From Nannocystis bainbridge (lineage in GTDB: Bacteria > Myxococcota_A > Polyangia > Nannocystales > Nannocystaceae): a stretch of DNA of 64,000 nt. Of the stretch, positions 16,420 through 25,384 are shown piece by piece; the stretch's first letter is position 1; each line of letters starts with the position of its first letter. The notes below the pieces were generated by a model. It was not told where the DNA came from, did no database searches, and was given only the letters and a program-made list of their open reading frames with translations. The stretch is taken from assembly GCF_028368995.1 (NCBI RefSeq), contig NZ_JAQNDL010000001.1, forward strand, positions 1,178,001-1,242,000, read 5' to 3'. A program made the position numbers and the translations under genes.

Positions 16420-16887
16420 TCAGTACCCGAGGAACTCGAGCTCCTCGTCGCTGAGCTTGTGCAGGGGCTGGCGGGACTTGACCTCGCCGGTCGTCAGGTC
16501 ATTGTAGAGCTCCATGTCGGGAATGTTGCGCAGGATGAGCTCCATCTTGCGGATCTGCCCGCGCTCCGAGTCGATCATCTCCCGCTCGCGGATGATGTTG
16601 GCGATGACTCCGGCGGGGACGACGACGTCGTGCTTGGAGTCGCCCTGGGCTTGGTATGAGACGAAGCCCGAGTCGTTGTTCTGGAACTGGATGACCAGGG
16701 TGGCGAGGCGCTCGGCGTCGATTTGGTATTCCTCGCGGATGCGCCGCATCCGGGCTTCGCGCTCCTCGATGTTGGAGGCGATTTCCTTGACCTTCTTCTG
16801 CATCGCTGCGCGGATTTCGGGGGTGGTCTTGATATTATAGCGGACGGAATCGAACATGTCCGCGGGTCTGTCGACGCGATGGCCCAT
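16420..16887 (-). CDS. Coiled-coil hypothetical protein
   Basis: 155 residues from ATG 16887, preceded by GGAGG at good spacing; the GTG or ATG seven codons earlier lacks this. The N-terminal half is a charged helix (AMQKKVKEIASNIEEREARM) followed by short beta segments (FVSYQAQGDSKHDVVVPAGV), a second helix and a tail ending EELEFLGY. No signal peptide or membrane segment is present. No family is recognised. The codon pattern is less biased than its neighbours, with more A in coding positions. Confidence 0.75.
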   Translation of the reverse strand: MGHRVDRPADMFDSVRYNIKTTPEIRAAMQKKVKEIASNIEEREARMRRIREEYQIDAERLATLVIQFQNNDSGFVSYQAQGDSKHDVVVPAGVIANIIREREMIDSERGQIRKMELILRNIPDMELYNDLTTGEVKSRQPLHKLSDEELEFLGY

Positions 16888-16980
16888 GGTGTGCCTCCAG
16901 GAAAGCATACGAAGCTACCGCGGTTAAGAAGTTTCAGCCACGCATTTCTCCGCTTCTCCCGCGCCGGCGATCGCCTGACC

Positions 16981-17400
16981 GTGGCTCGCGCGTCGACATG
17001 CGGCAGTGAACGGCGCGACTCCGGCACGGCCGGTGAAATCGGTGGCATCACGCGGACCACCGTCAAGACCTGGCAGGACCTGGGCTTCCTGCCGGTGCCG
17101 CTCAAGCGGTCGCTCGGCATGGGCGGCGGCGTGTTCAACCGCTATCCGGCCTGGGCCGTGCCGCGAGCACGCTTCATCGCCGAGAAGCGCGCCGCCGGCT
17201 TCACCTACGACGAGCTCCGCGTGATGCTGGCGAAGGCGGACGCGGAGGCGAGCCGCAAGGCGAAGGCGCCGAAGCCCGAGGCCGCCAAGCCAGCGAAGAC
17301 CAAGGTGAGCAAGGCCGCACGCGTGGCTGGCCCAGGCGCTGCAGCTCACGGGTCGCGTCGACGACCAGGCCGAGCTCAAGAGCGACCTCCAGGAGAACAT
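16981..17400 (+). pseudogene. MerR-type HTH regulator broken by frameshift
   Basis: A winged-helix MerR pattern is visible: TAGEIGGITRTTVKTWQDLG, then FLPVPLKR and FTYDELRVMLAKADAEA. A Lys/Ala-rich linker follows. Near 17325 the reading must shift one base to continue as AWLAQALQLTGRVDDQAELK and DLQENMSTARR. Neither half has both a start and a stop in the right place: the first has only a possible GTG at 16981, and the second runs on into the repeat region. The gene is therefore probably inactive. Confidence 0.55.
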
Positions 17401-17533
17401 GTCGACGGCCCGACGCGCGCGCGCGGTGGCCGAGCTGTGCGGCGAACATGTCCAGCGCCCGCGATCGATGGCCGAGCCGTGGGCCGGCGAACATGTCCGG
17501 CGGCCCGACGCCCGCGCGCGGTGGCCGGGCTGC
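17395..17533. repeat. Three imperfect 45-49 bp tandem repeats with GAACATGTC
   Basis: Copies begin at 17395, 17444 and 17489 with GAACATGTC and share GCCCG and GGTGGCCGAGC-like blocks. They start in the tail of the broken MerR gene and end about 180 bp before the salicylate synthase. The near-palindromic ACATGT core could be an operator array, or the repeats may be coding duplications of the dead gene. Confidence 0.5.
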
Positions 17534-17710
17534 AGCGGCGCTCATCACATCGGAGTGGGAGCTGGCGGCGCTGGGGTGTTGGCCGGCGCGCGGGGTGGCG
17601 CGAAAGGAAAGGTCTTCGACACGCCGACGTGCAGCGGCTCCACGCTGCCGAGGCCGTGGCGCTCCTTCGCGGGTTCCCACGCGGTTGCCTTCAAGGTAGG
17701 TTGGCCCACG

Positions 17711-19060
17711 ATGAGCGCGCTGCCCGATCTGGCTGTGACCGGAGAACAATACCGCGAGGTACCATTGCACGGCGATCCCCTGGTGGCCGCCGCCGGGCTG
17801 ATGGCCGGGACATCCACGTGCAACCGGTTATTGTACGAGCAGGACGGCCAGTTTTGCATCGGCCTCGGCACCAGGGCCGAGCTGCTCGTCGACTCTGGCA
17901 CCGTGCGAGTGCGGCACGGTGCGCGCGCCGAGACCATGGCATGGCAGGACAATCCGCTGCCTTGGATGACCACGCTGCTCGAACAACTGGACATCCCGCG
18001 CTGGTCTGCGTTCGGCTGGGCCAGCTTCGAACTCGCCTACGCCATGGCGGGTCTGCCGGTGGCCGACGATACGCTGTTGCTCCGCCTCGTGGTGCCGGAT
18101 GTCGAGGTTCGGGTGCGACCCGGCTCGGCCGCCGTGCGCGCGGCGACTACCGAGCAATTGGAAGCGGTGGAGGCGCTGCTACGGCGACCCGTGGCCGACC
18201 GCACGCGGGAGCCGGCGCCCATCGCAGTGGATGCACCGGATCCGCAATACACCGCTGCAGTGGCCGACTGCGTGGCGGCGATCCAGGCAGAGCAGCTGGA
18301 GAAGGTGATCCTGTCCAGGGAGGTCACCGTGTCCAGTCCGGTCGACCTGCTCGGCAGTTATGTGCACGGTCGCAGGCACAATACGCCAGTGCGGTCATTC
18401 GTGATCGACACCCCGGAGCTGACCGCGATGGGCTTCAGTCCGGAGATGCTGGTGGAGGTCGGATCCGACGGCGTGGTGCGCACGCAGCCGCTGGCCGGCA
18501 CCCGGGCGTACACTGGCGATCCGATCAAGGACGATCGGCTGCGGCACGAGCTGACCACCGACGCGAAGGAGATCTACGAGCACGCCATCTCGGTGCGGCT
18601 CGCCTGCCAGGAGCTGGATCGCATCTGCTTTGCAGGCAGTGTCGCGGTGCGCGATTTCATGACGATCAAACAACGCGGCCGGGTGCAGCACCTCGGGTCC
18701 GAGGTCAGCGGAACGCTGCCGCCGGTCGGCCCTCACGACACCGCCATCGCCCGGTCCTGGCGCGCGTTCGGGGCGCTCTTCCCGTCGGTGACAGCTTCTG
18801 GCATCCCGAAGGCCGCCGCGTACCGAATGATCCGTGCGCACGAGCCTGCGCCACGCGGGCTGTATGCGGGCGCAGTGTTCACCACCGATCATTCGGGTGC
18901 GATCGACGCGGCGCTCGCGCTTCGCACCGCCTTCCGCTCCGGCGGCCGCACCTGGCTGCGTGCGGGCGCGGGAATTGTCGGACAGTCCCGCCCCGAGCGC
19001 GAGTTCACCGAGACCTGCGAGAAGCTCAGCAGTGTCGCGGCCTATCTCGTCCGGCCCTGA
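17711..19060 (+). CDS. Salicylate synthase (MbtI/Irp9/YbtS family)
   Basis: 449 residues from ATG 17711, with GGTAGG-like sequence upstream; MbtI of Mycobacterium is 450 residues. The open frame extends upstream, but those residues belong to other sequence. The enzyme converts chorismate through isochorismate to salicylate and pyruvate with Mg. Hallmarks: EKVILSREV (K198, equivalent to the base lysine), GFSPEMLVEV, TQPLAGTRA, DAKEIYEHAISVR, RGRVQHLGSEV and FTETCEKLSSVA. Salicylate usually caps siderophores such as mycobactin, yersiniabactin or pyochelin, but no NRPS or transport gene is nearby, so this is an orphan. Its close resemblance to actinobacterial MbtI, from memory, suggests transfer. 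Confidence 0.9.
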   Translation: MSALPDLAVTGEQYREVPLHGDPLVAAAGLMAGTSTCNRLLYEQDGQFCIGLGTRAELLVDSGTVRVRHGARAETMAWQDNPLPWMTTLLEQLDIPRWSAFGWASFELAYAMAGLPVADDTLLLRLVVPDVEVRVRPGSAAVRAATTEQLEAVEALLRRPVADRTREPAPIAVDAPDPQYTAAVADCVAAIQAEQLEKVILSREVTVSSPVDLLGSYVHGRRHNTPVRSFVIDTPELTAMGFSPEMLVEVGSDGVVRTQPLAGTRAYTGDPIKDDRLRHELTTDAKEIYEHAISVRLACQELDRICFAGSVAVRDFMTIKQRGRVQHLGSEVSGTLPPVGPHDTAIARSWRAFGALFPSVTASGIPKAAAYRMIRAHEPAPRGLYAGAVFTTDHSGAIDAALALRTAFRSGGRTWLRAGAGIVGQSRPEREFTETCEKLSSVAAYLVRP

Positions 19061-19352
19061 CGTCGCCGATGAACAAGCCGGGCACATGCGCGATACGCGT
19101 GATGCTCGGCGGGTCGCCTGGACGATGCGCCGTCCTGGCCGGACCTGCGGCCGCGATCCGCTGGCGGTCCAACGACTTGGCCTGGGCCAAGCTTTTTGGA
19201 GACCTCCCCAGGATCCGCTTCGACGCCGTTTGAGCCCTGCCGCCAAGGTCGTGCGCGGGCGTCAAGGGTACGCCCACTGCGCTCCTCACGGATGGCTCTG
19301 CAGGGCCGATCCGGAGCACCCTGCCGAGCGCCGAATAGATCCGCGATCTGAT

Positions 19353-19393
19353 GGTGGCCTACTTCTGGCGAGCAGAGGTGGCCTACTTCTGGC
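19353..19393. mobile_element. IS21-like end repeats (remnant)
   Basis: GGTGGCCTACTTCTGGC occurs twice, 24 bases apart (19353 and 19377). Multiple short terminal repeats of this kind mark IS21-family ends. A minus-strand coil (SVSELEAKERRIAELEARVA, about 19395-19480) next to it may be part of an associated gene. No transposase remains. The remainder of 19061-19567 holds nothing else I can support. Confidence 0.4.
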
Positions 19394-19567
19394 CAGCGGC
19401 GAAGCGAGCTCCGCGACTCGTGCTTCAAGCTCGGCAATTCGGCGTTCCTTGGCCTCCAGTTCGCTCACAGAGGCAGGAGAGCATTTTCGCGCGCCCTGCA
19501 AGATTCTCGGCCCGTGAACGGTTACAGCCGTTGCCACCCTGTGCATCACCATGGTAAGGGCTGTGGC

Positions 19568-20131
19568 ATGAATGCAATGGACGATTTCCTCGAGCGCAAG
19601 CTGGCGAGACGCTTTCGTGCGCACGATCGCGATGGTAATGGATATCTACAACGACAGGACTTCGAGCTGTCCGCAGTGCACATGGCCGAGGAATTCGGCC
19701 ACGGGCCGGAGTCTCCTGCCCGAAAGAGGCTCGTCGAGATCAGCCTGGGCTTGTGGGATCACCTGCGGAAGGTCGCCGACTTCGACGCCGACGAGCGCAT
19801 CAGCCTGGACGAGTACAAGGCCGCATTCGCGGCAGGCATGCTCGAGACCCCCGAGACGTTCGATCAGAGCTATGTCCCTTACATCAACGCAGTGATGGAC
19901 ATCGCCGATCAGGATCACGACGGGAGGCTCACCGTCTCCGACGAAATCCGCTGGATGGGAACGCTGATGAACATGCCTGAGCAGGTCACTCGCGCCGCGT
20001 TCCAGCGCATCGACAAGGACGGCGACGGCTTCATCACCACCAGGGATCTGCTGGAGACCATTCGCGCCTACTACTTCGACGACTCGCCCGACGCGCCCGG
20101 TCACTGGTTGCTCGGCTCGCTCTATCCGTGA
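19568..20131 (+). CDS. Calerythrin-like EF-hand calcium-binding protein
   Basis: 187 residues from ATG 19568, with AAGGG eight bases upstream; an upstream ATG at 19514 lacks one. Four EF-hand loops start at residues 20 (DRDGNGYLQRQD), 71 (DFDADERISLDE, atypical), 114 (DQDHDGRLTVSD) and 149 (DKDGDGFITTRD). Size and pattern, including the weak second site, match calerythrin of Saccharopolyspora and related actinobacterial calcium buffers. The protein is cytosolic, with no signal peptide. Its end overlaps the convergent methyltransferase gene by 10 bp. Likely role: calcium buffering or sensing. Confidence 0.88.
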   Translation: MNAMDDFLERKLARRFRAHDRDGNGYLQRQDFELSAVHMAEEFGHGPESPARKRLVEISLGLWDHLRKVADFDADERISLDEYKAAFAAGMLETPETFDQSYVPYINAVMDIADQDHDGRLTVSDEIRWMGTLMNMPEQVTRAAFQRIDKDGDGFITTRDLLETIRAYYFDDSPDAPGHWLLGSLYP

Positions 20132-20976
20132 TCGCGTCCGCTCGCGCGGTGCTCCGGTTTACGGCCCCAGACCTGAAAGTAGAGGTGCGAGACCACCAGC
20201 GTGTCGGGGTCATCGCAATGGCGTTTGAGGTCTCGCAAAAGCCCGCCGAGCTCGGCTTCTCCGACAAATCCGCCGCTGACCAGTGCAGCGCGGACATTTT
20301 GGACGAAGTCGAGAAAGATGTGTCGGCGGTTATGGCCGTGCGGGTAGATGTGGATCACCGGATTCACCCGGAGCTCCACGAGCCCGGCGTCACGCAGCAT
20401 CCGGTGGATCTTTCTTCCCACGAACAGGTCGACGCCCTTGGCGCGGGAATACGCCTGAAAGATCTCGAACAGGCGATCCCAGGCGGGTGAAGGCGGGTCG
20501 CACAGGTGCGGGAGATAGTCCGCCTCATGGCTCGCTAGCACGCCTCCTGGGCGCAGCAGGGAGACCATCGCCTCGACGACCTGTTCCGGCCGTGGGACAT
20601 TCACGAGCACCAATCGACAGAACACCACGTCGAACGATTCTCTCGGCAGGCCGGGCGCCCTCGCGTCGCCATGTACGACCTCGACATTGGTTCGCTGCTG
20701 CTTTGCGACATGCGCGCGGGCCGAAGCGACGAAGCTCTCGTTCCTGTCGAGACCGACCACGGTCCCGGTCGGTCCCACGCGTTCGGAGAGCAGCTCGAGC
20801 GCCCCCTGCGGACCGCAGCCGAGCTCGATCGCCCGTGCGCCCGGGCGAATCTCCAACTGGTCGAGCAACCACCGGGCCTCCCCCGCGAGATCCTGAATCT
20901 GCTTGCGGAGACGCTCTTCCTCCCGCTGGCTGTCCCCCAATAGATACGTTTCGGAGTCCCTCGATTCGCTTTCCAT
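20122..20976 (-). CDS. Class I SAM-dependent methyltransferase
   Basis: 284 residues from ATG 20976. A short acidic N-terminus and helix precede the Rossmann fold: motif I ELGCGPQG at 51-58, VVGLDRNESFVASAR (acidic ribose-binding residue), HGDARAPGLP, then FDVVFCRLVLVNVPRPEQVV and LRPGGVLASHEAD. This is the methyltransf_11/UbiE layout acting on small molecules. The C-terminal 100 residues probably bind the substrate, which cannot be told from sequence. The gene converges with the EF-hand gene. Confidence 0.85.
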   Translation of the reverse strand: MESESRDSETYLLGDSQREEERLRKQIQDLAGEARWLLDQLEIRPGARAIELGCGPQGALELLSERVGPTGTVVGLDRNESFVASARAHVAKQQRTNVEVVHGDARAPGLPRESFDVVFCRLVLVNVPRPEQVVEAMVSLLRPGGVLASHEADYLPHLCDPPSPAWDRLFEIFQAYSRAKGVDLFVGRKIHRMLRDAGLVELRVNPVIHIYPHGHNRRHIFLDFVQNVRAALVSGGFVGEAELGGLLRDLKRHCDDPDTLVVSHLYFQVWGRKPEHRASGRDHG

Positions 20977-21209
20977 AGACCTTCACGTCATCGACGACGG
21001 TAGGAGTGGTTGACTCGCCATGGCGGTGGATGCTCGCACAGCCGCGGCGCGAACTCAACCCCTCGTTCTCCGCCCGGATTCGCGGGGCCGATGAGGACTT
21101 CTGGACTCCGAATACTGCGGTGCCGCAGCTCGCGGCACCCCTCGGGCAGGTGGGCCTCGTGCGTCCGACGCTTGCCCGGCGTCGTGCGCTCGTGCGGCAG
21201 ATGGTGATG

Positions 21210-21779
21210 TCAATCCCAAACACGCGGGCGAGAAGCTTGGCTCGACCGATGCGACGCGGCCGGGACGAAGTCTCCGGCACGTCGTCCGACTTCGCGCAAG
21301 GCACGGTCGAGCGACGCAGCATCGGCCAGCGGGCTGTACATATAAATCTCTTCATCCGGGCCTGCCGGTGCGAAGGCAGCCTCTACCAAGACCGAGGTGT
21401 CGGCGCGAAAGAGCAGGAATTTTCCCCGCCGCGCGAGGCGATTTGTGAACAACGCGGCCCCGGCGACCTGAGCCGTCGCGGGCAGCCCCCGCGCCATTGC
21501 CGCGAGCTCTTCGTCGACGGCTTTCGGAAATTTCTCGCGGTCCCGATGGAGCTGGTCAGCGATCTTCGACACGTTCTCCCGGTCGCTCGACGCGAGCCAA
21601 CTGATGATCGTATCCCAGCTCTCGGCCTCCTCGCCCGCGGGCGCCGTCTCGTTCGCATAGTAGACGAGGACCTGGGGCCGCAACGACTCCTCGTTGCCGC
21701 AGGACGCGAGGGCGTAGGCGAACATCGCCGCGGCCACCAGCACCGCTACGAGCGGCACGACGAGTCCGCATCCTCCCAT
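21210..21779 (-). CDS. Putative exported lipoprotein
   Basis: 189 residues from ATG 21779. The hydrophobic start (LVVPLVAVLVAAAMFAYALA) ends in SCGNEE, so it is either a lipoprotein or a membrane-anchored protein. The mature part is acidic and helical (ADQLHRDREKFPKAVDEELA) and includes KFLLFRADTSVLVEAAFAPA. The last 15 residues are Ser/Arg-rich and may be read-through into unrelated sequence. It lies 24 bp behind the probable original end (21804) of the small membrane-protein gene, suggesting one operon. No family is recognised. Confidence 0.65.
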   Translation of the reverse strand: MGGCGLVVPLVAVLVAAAMFAYALASCGNEESLRPQVLVYYANETAPAGEEAESWDTIISWLASSDRENVSKIADQLHRDREKFPKAVDEELAAMARGLPATAQVAGAALFTNRLARRGKFLLFRADTSVLVEAAFAPAGPDEEIYMYSPLADAASLDRALREVGRRAGDFVPAASHRSSQASRPRVWD

Positions 21780-21845
21780 GCGCCTCTTGTCTCCGATGCT
21801 CGACTACAAATGCTCGCCCGCAAAGCCCAAGCTCGCGGCGCTTTT

Positions 21846-21918
21846 GCCGAGCCCGTCCTTGTCGCCCGATTCGGGATCCTTGTCGAGCCCATCCTTAGTC
21901 GCCCAATTCGGGATCCTT
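21846..21918 (-). repeat. 36/37-bp tandem duplication with one extra base
   Basis: Two copies (21846-21881 and 21882-21918), differing at a few positions. The copy read first on the minus strand has one additional T, which creates the TAA stop at 21895. Without it the frame would continue through the second copy (KDPESGDKDGLGKSAASLGF) to a TAG at 21804. Confidence 0.75.
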
Positions 21919-22134
21919 TTCGAGGGCGTACATCATCTTGCGTCCGACGAGCGACCCGCGCACGTCGACATCAGGGGTCCCAAGACTGACCCTCACCAGG
22001 TGATCTTTGCCTAGAGCGCCAGCCACATGGATGAGCGTGCCATAGATGGCCAGGAAGATCGACCCGTATGCGACGACAGCTCTTGAGAATCGGCGCATCA
22101 CTGGGAGCTTGAGTGGTTGGTTTAGGGTCGTCAT
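21895..22134 (-). CDS. Small single-span membrane protein, truncated by frameshift
   Basis: 79 residues from ATG 22134, behind AGAGG. One transmembrane segment (VVAYGSIFLAIYGTLIHVAG) near residues 19-38, then a short soluble domain ending EKDPELGD. The stop arises from a one-base insertion in a tandem duplication; the ancestral protein would have been about 30 residues longer. No family is recognised. It probably shares an operon with the lipoprotein at 21210. Confidence 0.6.
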   Translation of the reverse strand: MTTLNQPLKLPVMRRFSRAVVAYGSIFLAIYGTLIHVAGALGKDHLVRVSLGTPDVDVRGSLVGRKMMYALEKDPELGD

Positions 22135-22269
22135 GTCTTCGCCTCTTCTTTTTCTTCTTCCAAACTTCTGTTTGTATTGGGTTGGCAGGCACGGCCTTGC
22201 CGCTTGGGATGTCCAGACCTGTAGTCTAATCGACGGTGCGACGGAACTACGTAAGTATGGCATCAACGT

Positions 22270-22722
22270 TCATCGAGGCCGCGCCGTGCTCGAACTTTGA
22301 CCGGTCTGCAAATACTTGGATGCGAGCTGGACCGCGCAAGTACTCCAACGGAGAAGGCCGGCTCGCTGACTTCAGCGGTAGCGACCGATCGCCCGCCACG
22401 ATGGAGCGATGATTCCGTCCTCGTCGGTGATGTCATCAAGCGGGCAGCGGCCTCATGCGGGCTATCAGGGGCGGCATCCCCCTTGGCCCCCCGACCTGGT
22501 CTAATCCACGCCGCGCGGACAAGCATGTGCCGGCAGCCTGGTCGACCGACCGGCCCGCCGAGAGCGCTGAGCTGGCGAGTTGGTCGAGTGGCGCCGTTGG
22601 GTCGAGTCGCGCCCGTGCCGGACGTGGTGACTGTCCGGCCGGACGGGGAGGCGGAGCCGCGCTGAACCCCAGCCTGCTTGCTTCCCGCCGCGTGCGGGCC
22701 ATCCTGAGCCCGGAGACACGTC
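22270..22722. other. Intergenic region before the HAF-type cluster
   Basis: About 450 bp without a supported gene between divergent units: the minus-strand membrane protein and the plus-strand repeat proteins. It presumably holds the promoters of both. No strong hairpin or box was recognised. Confidence 0.4.
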
Positions 22723-24003
22723 ATGCCTCGATCGACGACTCAGCGTCCTCCCGTGAATAGAGCCTCGCCTGTGAACGGCGGGGCTCGGCCGGGGCCGGCA
22801 TTTGCGTATGGCGGGCTCATCGCCTTGTTGGCGAGTCCGCTGGCGCTCCTCGCCGGCGACGCTCGGGCGGGCGGCGGCGCGCCCGAGCACGGCCCCGGCG
22901 CCGCCATCGCGGAATGCTATGAGTTCACCGTCATCCCCCCGCTGGGGATCGCGGGCGAGAGCGGTCAGCGGCTGGTGGACCTCAACGAGAACGGCGTCGT
23001 CCTGCTCCACGCGCTGCCCCACCACACGCCGTGGTACCGCGGCGATGCCCAGCAAACCGCGTTCGTCTTCGCGGGGAAGGTCCGGCCCGTCGTCGTCGAC
23101 GGCCTGCTGCAGACTCGCGCGGTCGACATCAACGATCGCGACGAGGTGCTCGTGTTCGGCGCGAAGAACCCCGGCGTGCTCCCGGAGTGGAGCGAGGCGG
23201 TGATCTGGAGGCACGGCGAGCTCGTGGCCCGGATCGCTAGCCCGCCGGGCACCGCCTTCACCGACGGGGCCATCAACGAGCGCGGCCATCTGGTGCTGGA
23301 GACCCGGGCCCCGCGGGTCTATCGCTGGCGCGGCCAGGCGCTCGAAGATCTCGACATGCAGCATTTCACCGTCTTCAACGACGCCGACGAGGTCTTCGAC
23401 GACGCGGGCACGAAATGGGGCGACCACCGGTCCGAGCTGCCGACCACCTGCTCCGAGGTGCGGCACCTCGACCTGAGTATCAGCCGCCACGGCACCCTCG
23501 CCGGCATGCTGTACTGCGACGATCTGGACTGGCCGAACGCGGTCCTCGTGACATGGCCCGAGGGCCAGTTCACTCGGCTCGCGGACGAGACGGAATGGAC
23601 GGAGCTGTGGGGGGTCACCGACCGTGGCGACATCATCGGCGAGACATTCGACGACTTCGTGCTTCCGGTGGCATGGCGCCACGGCGAGACGGTGCGCTTG
23701 CCGCGGCCGCCGTCCACCTACGCCGGGTTCTACGCCGACATCAACGAGCACGGCCTCATGGTCGGCGCCTTCGATCGCCGCGAAGCGGTCGACTTCGAGG
23801 GCGACGACCCCGACTCGTACCTCTTCGCCGTCAGCGACGGCACCCGCGTGAAGCAACTGCCGCTGCCCGACCCCCTGGTCGGATACCTCGACCCGATCGC
23901 CGGCATCAACGACCGCGGCGACATCGTCGGGTGCGTCGACGACATGGGATACGATTACCGCACGATGATCTGGCTGCCGCGCCCCGCGGCGGCTTGCCCG
24001 TGA
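22723..24003 (+). CDS. Secreted HAF-like beta-propeller repeat protein 1
   Basis: 426 residues from ATG 22723, with GGAG eight bases upstream. The signal sequence is LIALLASPLALLAGDARA. The mature part contains repeats of about 45-50 residues built on the pattern [I/V]N-[D/E]-[R/H]G-x-[I/L]-[I/V]G with following Trp-rich strands (AVDINDRDEVLVFG, AGINDRGDIVGC, DINEHGLMVGAF). These resemble HAF repeats, thought to form an extracellular propeller. It begins with an ATCYEF-like Cys motif shared with the next paralogues. Function unknown; binding or structural roles fit. Confidence 0.8.
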   Translation: MPRSTTQRPPVNRASPVNGGARPGPAFAYGGLIALLASPLALLAGDARAGGGAPEHGPGAAIAECYEFTVIPPLGIAGESGQRLVDLNENGVVLLHALPHHTPWYRGDAQQTAFVFAGKVRPVVVDGLLQTRAVDINDRDEVLVFGAKNPGVLPEWSEAVIWRHGELVARIASPPGTAFTDGAINERGHLVLETRAPRVYRWRGQALEDLDMQHFTVFNDADEVFDDAGTKWGDHRSELPTTCSEVRHLDLSISRHGTLAGMLYCDDLDWPNAVLVTWPEGQFTRLADETEWTELWGVTDRGDIIGETFDDFVLPVAWRHGETVRLPRPPSTYAGFYADINEHGLMVGAFDRREAVDFEGDDPDSYLFAVSDGTRVKQLPLPDPLVGYLDPIAGINDRGDIVGCVDDMGYDYRTMIWLPRPAAACP

Positions 24004-24017
24004 CATGGAGACATGAC

Positions 24018-25283
24018 ATGATCGACGTCGCTCATCCATGCATTCGTCGAGGTCAGGCGCGCCCGTCGCTCGCACGACGGCTGTCCGCAGGGTTGCTCGT
24101 GGCGGCCGCGCTCGGCCCGGGGCGCGCCGTCGAGGCCGGCGGCTCGACGCTGGCCACCTGCTACGAGGTCACCGTCGTCCCCGCGCTCGAGCTCGACATC
24201 GACGGCAGTCGCACGCTGATCGGCCTCAGCGAGTCCGGCCGGCTGCTCATCGACGTGGAGGAAGTGTCGCTCGACGACGTCAGCGTCCTGGCGACCGTCT
24301 GGACCGGCGCCGAGGCCCATCCGATCGTGGTCGACGGGCTCGTCGACACGTTCTCGCAGGGCATCAACGAGCGCGGCGAGGTCCTCGTATTCGGCGACCG
24401 TGGGGCGGACTCCAGCCAATCCCGGGCCGTGCTGTGGCAGGACGGCGCCGTACTGGCCGAGGTCAGCGTCCCCGAGCACTCGTTCCACCGCGGCTGGCTC
24501 AACGAACTCGGCCACGCCGCCCTGCAGACGATCGCCATCTACGCGAACGAGGGCGTGTTCTACCGCGCGTGGCGGTGGCGCGACGGCGAGCTCGCGGCGC
24601 TCGACGACAGCGACCTCGAGATCCTCGCGTTCGACGACTACGACGGGGTCTACGGCTTCGATCGCGACGCCCGCGAGTTCGTGCGCTGGGGCGGCGCGCG
24701 CACGGTCCTGCCGACCGGGTGTCGGCCCGAATCCGAGGACTATTCGCTGTATGTCAGCGACAGCGGCAGGCACGTGGTCGGGTCGTTCCGCTGCGGAGAC
24801 ACCTGGCACGCGGTGCACTGGACGGGCGGTCAGGTGAGAGAGCTCGAGCATCCTGCTGGCGAGATCCGCGTGCGGGGCGTCAACGACGACGACCACATCA
24901 TCGGCAGCCGGAGGGGCGGGCAAGGCGAGTGGATCCCGGTGCAGTGGAGCAGCGACCTCGAGCTCGCCGAGATCCCGAGCCTGGGGCACGACGGCGCCTA
25001 CTTCGACATCAACAACCACGGTCTGATGATCGGCCGCTACTACGATGAGTCGGGCGGCGAGATCCACGCCTATCAGATCAGTGACGGCCACTACGTCGTC
25101 GCGCTGCCCTACCCGCCGGGCGCGGACTTCGGGCACGACGCCTACGACGTGGGCCCGCCGCTGGTCAACGACCGCGGCGACCTCGTCGCCGACACCCAGG
25201 ACGCCGACTGGGCTCACCGCGCGCTGTCCTGGCGGCCCGCGCCAAGCTGCGGCGCTCACGATCGTACGGGCTCACGAGAGTGA
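24018..25283 (+). CDS. Secreted HAF-like beta-propeller repeat protein 2
   Basis: 421 residues from ATG 24018, with GGAG seven bases upstream and 14 bp behind paralogue 1, so co-transcribed. A signal peptide (AGLLVAAALGPGRAVEA) is followed by STLATCYEVTVVP, aligning with AECYEFTVIP of paralogue 1, and the same repeat grammar (GINERGEVLVFG, DINNHGLMIGRY, LVNDRGDLVADT). The two appear to be a diverged tandem duplication. No catalytic motif was seen. Confidence 0.8.
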   Translation: MIDVAHPCIRRGQARPSLARRLSAGLLVAAALGPGRAVEAGGSTLATCYEVTVVPALELDIDGSRTLIGLSESGRLLIDVEEVSLDDVSVLATVWTGAEAHPIVVDGLVDTFSQGINERGEVLVFGDRGADSSQSRAVLWQDGAVLAEVSVPEHSFHRGWLNELGHAALQTIAIYANEGVFYRAWRWRDGELAALDDSDLEILAFDDYDGVYGFDRDAREFVRWGGARTVLPTGCRPESEDYSLYVSDSGRHVVGSFRCGDTWHAVHWTGGQVRELEHPAGEIRVRGVNDDDHIIGSRRGGQGEWIPVQWSSDLELAEIPSLGHDGAYFDINNHGLMIGRYYDESGGEIHAYQISDGHYVVALPYPPGADFGHDAYDVGPPLVNDRGDLVADTQDADWAHRALSWRPAPSCGAHDRTGSRE

Positions 25284-25384
25284 GATCGCCGCGATCCGCC
25301 ATCCTCGAAATGACCCGCATCGAGGTCGTTGATCCCACTCTCGACGTCGCTTACCGTCACGCGCGCTCTGCTTCCACCCCCGAA

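Noticed and set aside
16723..19233. 836-residue plus frame joining MerR-like and later sequence
   Set aside because: It is a chain of a broken HTH gene and the out-of-frame shadow of the salicylate synthase.
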